Origin: Pseudomonadota bacterium
Lineage (GTDB): Bacteria; Pseudomonadota; Gammaproteobacteria; Burkholderiales; Thiobacillaceae
Assembly: GCA_021847835.1 (NCBI GenBank)
Contig: JAJZPR010000013.1
Span: forward strand, 1-61,876
Length of the DNA: 61,876 bases
Reading direction: 5' to 3'
Within the stretch, counting starts at the first letter, position 1, and each line of letters begins with the position of its first letter. Both the position numbers and the translations under genes were made by a program. Shown piece by piece: positions 57,368-61,876 of the stretch. The notes beneath the pieces were generated by a model. It saw only the letters and a program-made list of their open reading frames with translations. It was not told where the DNA came from and did no database searches.

Positions 57368-57619
57368 TCATTCCCGCCTGACCCAGATCCGGCGCGCGAC
57401 GCCGGACTCCAGCGCGAGTTCGACCTCGTCGATCATCACGATGGTCAGCGGGCGCTGCTGCAGCACGCGCACGGCGCGCGCCGGGGCGATGCCGTAGGCG
57501 AGCAGCTGTTCCTGCTGCGCAGGGTCGATGCCGCCGTCGATGCCCTCCACCACGGCGTGGGCGCCGGGCAGCAGCACCGAAAGCGGGACGCGCGCGTGGT
57601 GGTCGCCGCTTCTCTTCAT
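57368..57619 (-). CDS. feoA: Ferrous iron transport protein A
   Basis: This 83-residue SH3-like protein fits the FeoA fold: VPLSVLLPGAHAVVEGIDGGIDP, LLAYGIAPARAVRVLQ and the final TIVMIDEVELALESGVARRIWVRRE. FeoA supports FeoB. It is downstream of feoB, overlapping it by four bases. The start MKRSGDH was chosen. Confidence 0.85.
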   Translation of the reverse strand: MKRSGDHHARVPLSVLLPGAHAVVEGIDGGIDPAQQEQLLAYGIAPARAVRVLQQRPLTIVMIDEVELALESGVARRIWVRRE

Positions 57620-59544
57620 GCCCACACCCAATGCAGCAATTGATTGAGCAGGCCGCCGACGAGGAAGGCGAAGGGGATGATGAAGGCCAGCATGGCGGCG
57701 GCGACCTTCAGGCCCTGCTCCTTGATGATCATCATCAGGCTGGCAATGCAGGGCACGAACAGGGTGATGGTCACCATGCCCACCACGGCCTGGATAGGCG
57801 TGAGTTCGGCCGAGAGCGCGAACAGGCCGGTAGCGCCGAAGTCGCGGCGCAGAAAGCCCATGACGAAGGCGGCGCTGGCCTGCGGCGGCAGTCCCAGCCA
57901 GCCCGACACCAGCGGCTCGCCGGCGCGGATGATCGCGGGCAGCACGCCGATGAGATCGAGCAGGAACATGAGGAAGGCGCCCAGCAGGAACAGCGGGATC
58001 ACTTCAACCAGGTACCACTTGAGGCGGCCCAGGGTTTTCTTCGCCACGTTGCCGGCGAGCGGCAGGCGCATGGGCGGCATTTCGGTGACGAGCGGAATGC
58101 GCCGGCCGGGGATAAGCCGGGCGGCGAGCCAGCCGGCGAGGATCAGCACCGCCACCATGGCGACCACCCAGATCAGGGTGGCAGAAAACGAGATCGCGCC
58201 CAGCAGCCCCAGCACCACGCCCAGCTGCGCCGAGCAGGGAATCGCCAGCGCCATCAGGAAAATGGTGATGAGGCGCTCGCGCGGGGAGGACAGGATGCGC
58301 GTGGTCAGCGTCGCCATGGTCACGCAGCCCAGGCCCAGCACCATGGGCAGCACGGCGCGGCCGTTCAGACCGAACAGCTTGAACAGGCGGTTGGCGAGCA
58401 CCGACAGGCGCGCGAAATAACCCGAGTCCTCCAGCATGCCGAAGGCGATGAAGAAGGTGGTGACGATGGGAAAAATCAGCGCGAGCGCGTAGGTCATGCC
58501 CATGGTCCACAGGCCATACTCGCCGACGATGAGATCGGACAGCCAGCCGATCGTGACGTAGTTTCTGACGAAGCCCGTCACCGCGGGATTGAGATAGGCG
58601 CCGAAGAGGTCTTCCTCCAGCAGCCCGACCAGGGTGCTCGCGCCGAACACGCCGACGAATTCGTACACCGCGAACAGCACGCCGAAGAGGATGGGCCAGG
58701 CCCACAGCGGATGCAGCACCCAGCGCCCGATTTTCTGCGCCAGCTGGGGCGCGGTATCGGCGCGCTTGCGGGTGACGCGCGCGGCGATGAGGCCGGCCGC
58801 CTCGCTGCGCTCGTGCGCGAGCGCAGCGGGCGTCACGCCGGCCGCGCGGGCGGCAAGACGCGCCGCCTTCAGAGCGTCAGCATGCGCGCCGGCAGCGGCA
58901 TGCAGCCAGGCCTCGACGACGCCGTCCTCGCCCAGATAGAGGATCGCCAGGCCGCGCGCGGCGAGGCGCGGATGCGGCGCATATCTTCCGATCAGCGCGG
59001 CGAGGTGGGCGATGGCGGCCTCGGCCGCCGGGTCGTAATGCAGCAGCGCCTGTGCGGCGCGCGCCTCGGTCAGCTCGCGGGCAAACGCCGCCACGCCTTC
59101 GCCGCCGGTGGCGACGGTGGGCATGACCGGGCAGCCCAGGATGGCGGCAAGTTCGCCGACGTCGATTTCCACGCCGCGCGCCTTCGCCTCGTCGGCCATG
59201 TTGAGCGCCAGCGCCATGGGCACGCCGAGTTCGGCGACGAGCGCGGTGAGGGTCAGGGTGCGGCGCAGGTTCTTGGCGTCGCCCACCTGCGCCAGCGCGC
59301 GCAAGGGCTCGTCGAACAGCGCCCGCATGGTCGCGCGCTCGTCGTCGCTGCGCGCCGGCAGGGTCAGCACGCCGGGGGTGTCGACGAGGTCGACCTCGGG
59401 ATCGAAGCGCGCGGCGGCGCGCGCCACCTCTACCGTGGTGCCGGGATAGTTGGCGACGTTGACGTAGGCGCCGGTCAGGCGGTGGAACAATACGGACTTG
59501 CCGACGTTGGGATTGCCGACCAGGGCGACGGATGCGGTATTCAT
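57616..59544 (-). CDS. feoB: Ferrous iron transporter FeoB
   Basis: This 642-residue transporter has an N-terminal GTPase domain (G1 GNPNVGKS at 10-17, G3 DTPG, G4-type NMAD) and a membrane part with two gate-motif regions (GLGCVTMATLTTRILSSPRER and FVPCIASLMMIIKEQG). It imports Fe(II) across the inner membrane. It is shorter than E. coli FeoB (773) but complete. It lies between a His-rich membrane protein and feoA. Confidence 0.95.
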   Translation of the reverse strand: MNTASVALVGNPNVGKSVLFHRLTGAYVNVANYPGTTVEVARAAARFDPEVDLVDTPGVLTLPARSDDERATMRALFDEPLRALAQVGDAKNLRRTLTLTALVAELGVPMALALNMADEAKARGVEIDVGELAAILGCPVMPTVATGGEGVAAFARELTEARAAQALLHYDPAAEAAIAHLAALIGRYAPHPRLAARGLAILYLGEDGVVEAWLHAAAGAHADALKAARLAARAAGVTPAALAHERSEAAGLIAARVTRKRADTAPQLAQKIGRWVLHPLWAWPILFGVLFAVYEFVGVFGASTLVGLLEEDLFGAYLNPAVTGFVRNYVTIGWLSDLIVGEYGLWTMGMTYALALIFPIVTTFFIAFGMLEDSGYFARLSVLANRLFKLFGLNGRAVLPMVLGLGCVTMATLTTRILSSPRERLITIFLMALAIPCSAQLGVVLGLLGAISFSATLIWVVAMVAVLILAGWLAARLIPGRRIPLVTEMPPMRLPLAGNVAKKTLGRLKWYLVEVIPLFLLGAFLMFLLDLIGVLPAIIRAGEPLVSGWLGLPPQASAAFVMGFLRRDFGATGLFALSAELTPIQAVVGMVTITLFVPCIASLMMIIKEQGLKVAAAMLAFIIPFAFLVGGLLNQLLHWVWA

Positions 59545-60071
59545 GGGCTGGCTTTGCGGCTGGCTTGGCGAGGAAGGGGATCGGCGCCGACCACGCGCAG
59601 GACTGGCGCATGATGCGGGCGAGTCTGTCTGCGCGGCCGGCGCTGGCGTCCGGCCAGCACATGCAGCGCGAGCCCGGCAGGCAGCGCCAGCCCGGCAGCC
59701 CAGTGCAGCGGCGGCAGCCAGGCGGCGTTGCCGTCGCTGGAGAAGTAGTAGAGCGCGTAGCCGGTGGCGGCGAGCCAGACCAGGAAGCCCAGCATCGCCA
59801 GGCCGCTTGCCAGGTTCTTGCGCCGCCCCCAGGCCAGGCGCATGTGGTTGGTGGCGAGCGAGCCGAGCGCGACCAGCGCCAGCATCGCCGTCAGGCCGTG
59901 CAGGCGCAGCCACCATTGCTCCAGCGGGTGCGCGGCCTCGCCGAATTCTCCCGGCACGCGCAGGAAATAATGGAAGACCAGCCACAGCGCGCCGCTCGCC
60001 CACAGCAGCGCGAACGCGGCATGGAGCAGGCGCTTGTGGCGCAGGCCGAGGCGGATGACGGGCGGGCTCAT
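59541..60071 (-). CDS. Histidine-rich membrane protein, candidate heme-b redox protein
   Basis: This 176-residue integral membrane protein has four transmembrane segments (about 10-32, 50-72, 80-100 and 110-135). Histidines lie at membrane edges (LLHAAF, VFHYFL, LRLHGLTA, TNHMRL, PPLHWAAG, LALHVLAG), which could ligate b-type heme. A 40-residue basic tail follows. The sequence resembles DUF4405 or cytochrome b-like proteins. Coupled by ATGA to apbE and feoB, it may pass electrons to the periplasm. Confidence 0.6.
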   Translation of the reverse strand: MSPPVIRLGLRHKRLLHAAFALLWASGALWLVFHYFLRVPGEFGEAAHPLEQWWLRLHGLTAMLALVALGSLATNHMRLAWGRRKNLASGLAMLGFLVWLAATGYALYYFSSDGNAAWLPPLHWAAGLALPAGLALHVLAGRQRRPRRQTRPHHAPVLRVVGADPLPRQASRKASP

Positions 60072-60934
60072 GCGGCGCGCGCCACGGGAAACGCGCGCCA
60101 GCCGCCGGCATCGCCGAACTGGCCGCGCGCGCCCTCGAGCAGGATCGCTTGGGCGCCGAAGCGCGCGAGCACGCCGGGCGCGCGTGCCGGATCGGCTGCG
60201 ACCGCCTTGGTGAGCGCGTCGGCCGTCATGCAGTCGGCGGCCAGCACGGTGACGCTGGCGCCCGCGCACAGGACTTCGCCCGAGCGCGGATAACGGAGCG
60301 CACCGGGCTGGAAATAATTCGCCGAGGTGGCGGCCGCGCCATTGCGCAGTTCGGCCAGTTGCACAGTGAGAGTCGGCTGCCGCGGGTGGCGCACGGAAAG
60401 CGGCGCGGCGCCTTCGCCGAAGCGCGCCAGATCGCCGCCGGCATTGACCGTGGCCGCCGCCAGTCCCGCCTCGCGCAGCACGGCGAGCGCGGCATCGACG
60501 GCATAACCCTTGGCGATGCCGGAGAGATCGATGAGCAGCGGGCGCGCGTAGCGCACGCGGTTGCCGTCGAGCGCGATCGCGCGCCAGTCAGTGATCGCAT
60601 GATCGGGAAAACCCGGGTGGCGCGGCAGGCGTCCGCATTCGACCAGCAGCCCGCCCACGCTCGGGTCGAACAGGCCGTCGCTGGCGCGCGCGAATTCCAG
60701 CGCGGCGGCCAACACCGCGGCCGCATCGGGCGACAGCGCAGCCCAGCCGCGTTGCGCCATGCAGTTGATTCGAGTCAGTTCCGAGGCGGCATCCTGGAAG
60801 CTCAGCGCCGCCTGCACCTCAGCGATGCGCGCGAACGCGCATGCGATCGCTGCATTGAGTTCATCGGCCGGCGCCCCCGCGGCCGCGATCTCAACCAGGG
60901 TGCCAAGCCAGGGCTGGGCGCGCCGCAGCATCAT
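60068..60934 (-). CDS. apbE: FAD:protein FMN transferase ApbE
   Basis: This 288-residue ApbE transfers FMN from FAD to a threonine in target proteins. Motifs include FDPSVGGLL, DLSGIAKGYAVDAALAVL, VNAGGDLARFG and the DCMTADALTKA metal site near the C-terminus. The natural target is the FMN-binding-domain protein directly upstream. Overlaps of four bases link it to both neighbours. Confidence 0.92.
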   Translation of the reverse strand: MMLRRAQPWLGTLVEIAAAGAPADELNAAIACAFARIAEVQAALSFQDAASELTRINCMAQRGWAALSPDAAAVLAAALEFARASDGLFDPSVGGLLVECGRLPRHPGFPDHAITDWRAIALDGNRVRYARPLLIDLSGIAKGYAVDAALAVLREAGLAAATVNAGGDLARFGEGAAPLSVRHPRQPTLTVQLAELRNGAAATSANYFQPGALRYPRSGEVLCAGASVTVLAADCMTADALTKAVAADPARAPGVLARFGAQAILLEGARGQFGDAGGWRAFPVARAA

Positions 60935-61470
60935 TTCAGCGCCGCCTCGTGGATGGCCAGCAGCCGCTTCACCCCGTCGGCGATGTGGCGGCAGGACAGG
61001 GTGGCGCCGCTGATGTTCAGGATGTCTTCATCCAGCCTGAGCGGGTCGGACAATTTCTTGCCATTGAACTGCGCGCGCCATTTCGGATTCTTCACCTCGC
61101 CGCCGTGGGTTTCGCGGTAGTCGAGAATCTCCACCCCGCGCACCGCGCCGTCCAGGCCGATGGCCACGGCATAGGTGATGAACTCGTGCTTGCCGTAGAC
61201 CTCGTCGACGATGAACCAGCCGGTCTGCTGGCCACCGCGCATGACTTTCCACACCGGCTGCTCGGGAAAGCGCAGCCGCACGCCGGAAGCCTTCTCGACG
61301 AACTTCTTCTGTTCGGCCGTCAGCCTGAGCGGCATGGAAACGAAGCCCTCCGCCTGCGGGTACATGAGCTTCTGCGCCTGTTCCACGGTGAGGTATTGCA
61401 CCGCGTAGGCGGGCGCCGCCGCGGGCAGGACCACGGCGGGAATCAGCAGCCAGCTGGAGAGTTCCTTCAT
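60931..61470 (-). CDS. Periplasmic FMN-binding-domain protein
   Basis: This 179-residue protein has a signal peptide (about 1-23, cut after AYA) and an FMN-binding domain with the flavinylation site SGATLSCRHIADGVKR near residues 154-169, where the threonine in SGAT is the FMN attachment site. It is probably covalently flavinylated by the downstream ApbE and serves in extracytoplasmic electron transfer. Coupling to the feo genes suggests reduction of ferric iron. Confidence 0.88.
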   Translation of the reverse strand: MKELSSWLLIPAVVLPAAAPAYAVQYLTVEQAQKLMYPQAEGFVSMPLRLTAEQKKFVEKASGVRLRFPEQPVWKVMRGGQQTGWFIVDEVYGKHEFITYAVAIGLDGAVRGVEILDYRETHGGEVKNPKWRAQFNGKKLSDPLRLDEDILNISGATLSCRHIADGVKRLLAIHEAALK

Positions 61471-61477
61471 GACGGCC

Positions 61478-61876
61478 TCAGAAGTTGTAGCCGAGCTTGA
61501 AGCGCAGCTCGTGCCGGGTTTTTTCGATCAGGTGCAGATCCCCGGTCTGGCCGATGTACTTCTCCCTGCCGCCGGCCAGCTGCTCGAACCAGGTGAGCGT
61601 CGCCCACCACCGCTTGGCGCCGTAGTGGATGGAGGGGCCGGCGAACAGCGACCAGCGCTCCTGCCCGACTTCGGTCTCGAATTCGGTTTCGTACAGGGTT
61701 TCCGCGCCGACAGACCAGTTGGGCGCGAAGCGATAGGAAGCGCCGGCGCCGAGCTTGAACTCGATTTCCATTTCCGGCTCGGTCGGCCATTCGAAGCTGG
61801 CGCCGGGATCGCCGGTGAGGGTCTGGATTTCCGCGTCCGCGCTCGCCTGCGTGGCGGCATCCAGGGGCGCGCGCTT
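61478..61876 (-). CDS. Outer-membrane beta-barrel protein, 5' end beyond the window
   Basis: The frame is open to the window edge (no start codon yet), so the first part is missing. The visible 132 residues end in LRFKLGYNF, an aromatic C-terminus typical of barrels, with alternating strands (WSVGAETLYETEFETEVG, ERWSLFAGPSIHYGAKRWWATLTWFEQL). It is the first visible gene of the run FMN-binding protein, apbE, membrane protein, feoBA and lies 7 bp upstream of it. The family is uncertain; a DUF6662-like protein is one possibility. Confidence 0.7.
   Translation of the reverse strand, partial: KRAPLDAATQASADAEIQTLTGDPGASFEWPTEPEMEIEFKLGAGASYRFAPNWSVGAETLYETEFETEVGQERWSLFAGPSIHYGAKRWWATLTWFEQLAGGREKYIGQTGDLHLIEKTRHELRFKLGYNF

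Noticed and set aside
57616-60111. A very long minus-strand frame covering feoB and the membrane protein as one protein
   Set aside because: The upstream 190 residues are the Arg/Ala/Pro-rich product of a frame antisense or out of phase to the membrane protein and apbE; FeoB starts cleanly at MNTASVALVGNPNVGKS.

Overview
The window is a GC-rich chromosomal segment with dense genes, short gaps and many 4-nt ATGA overlaps. It looks betaproteobacterial, most likely from an autotrophic or sulfur-oxidising Nitrosomonadales-like organism. Three things support this: the gene blocks fmdB-DUF502-aspS-nudB, ssb-MFS-uvrA, tolQRAB-pal-cpoB and ribBX-ribH-nusB-thiL-pgpA; the sulfur-related transporters (a YeeE/TsuA-type thiosulfate transporter and a putative sulfate exporter); and the iron genes (feoBA, bfr, hemP). 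The species assignment is an inference.

Layout. Positions 1-2120 are a rearranged accessory patch with a TumE/TumA toxin-antitoxin (TA) pair, a DUF4160/DUF2442 pair, a second truncated tumA and a duplicated 3' end of the neighbouring nitronate monooxygenase gene. Positions 2116-8268 hold that monooxygenase, then riboflavin, thiamine, phospholipid and pyridine nucleotide genes. Positions 8352-11868 hold a WYL-domain regulator, recA, an inserted RelE/Xre pair flanked by a duplicated recX start, and recX. Positions 11869-19393 are the most unusual part: two sigma-54-type promoters, two very short type IV pilins, a small secreted four-cysteine protein, an ABC-2 permease, a 1165-residue methyltransferase/glycosyltransferase, an anchored accessory protein, an ABC ATPase and a methyltransferase stub. 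Positions 19495-20341 are the remnant of an integrative element at a tRNA-Lys gene. Positions 20431-24319 hold a thiosulfate transporter, HepT/MntA and queC/queE. Positions 24514-34287 hold the Tol-Pal system and ruvBAC-yebC, interrupted by a HEPN/nucleotidyltransferase pair and a DUF5615/DUF433 pair. Positions 34323-51248 are mostly housekeeping: a ROK kinase, a HerA-like ATPase, cardiolipin synthase, nudB, aspS, a TonB-dependent receptor, ssb, an MFS transporter, uvrA and acuI. Positions 51524-55081 form an unusual same-strand run: an orphan ATP synthase epsilon subunit, two universal stress proteins, a 51-residue membrane protein, a sulfate exporter and an SRPBCC-like protein. Positions 55205-61876 are iron and flavin genes: bfr, hemP, a porin, and a tightly coupled run of FMN-binding protein, ApbE, a His-rich membrane protein, FeoB and FeoA behind a partial outer-membrane protein.

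Themes. Seven TA-like modules lie in the first 34 kb, and three of them sit inside or beside DNA-repair genes (recA/recX, ruvB/ruvA, ruvC/yebC). Two are flanked by partial duplications of the neighbouring host gene, which records how they arrived. A GC-rich hairpin repeat family fills many intergenic gaps. The best candidate for a little-described system is the sigma-54/short-pilin/ABC/glycosyltransferase cluster at about 11.87-19.4 kb. It resembles the split PilA-N/PilA-C arrangement known from Geobacter, here linked to a possible surface-glycan or pilin-modification cassette.
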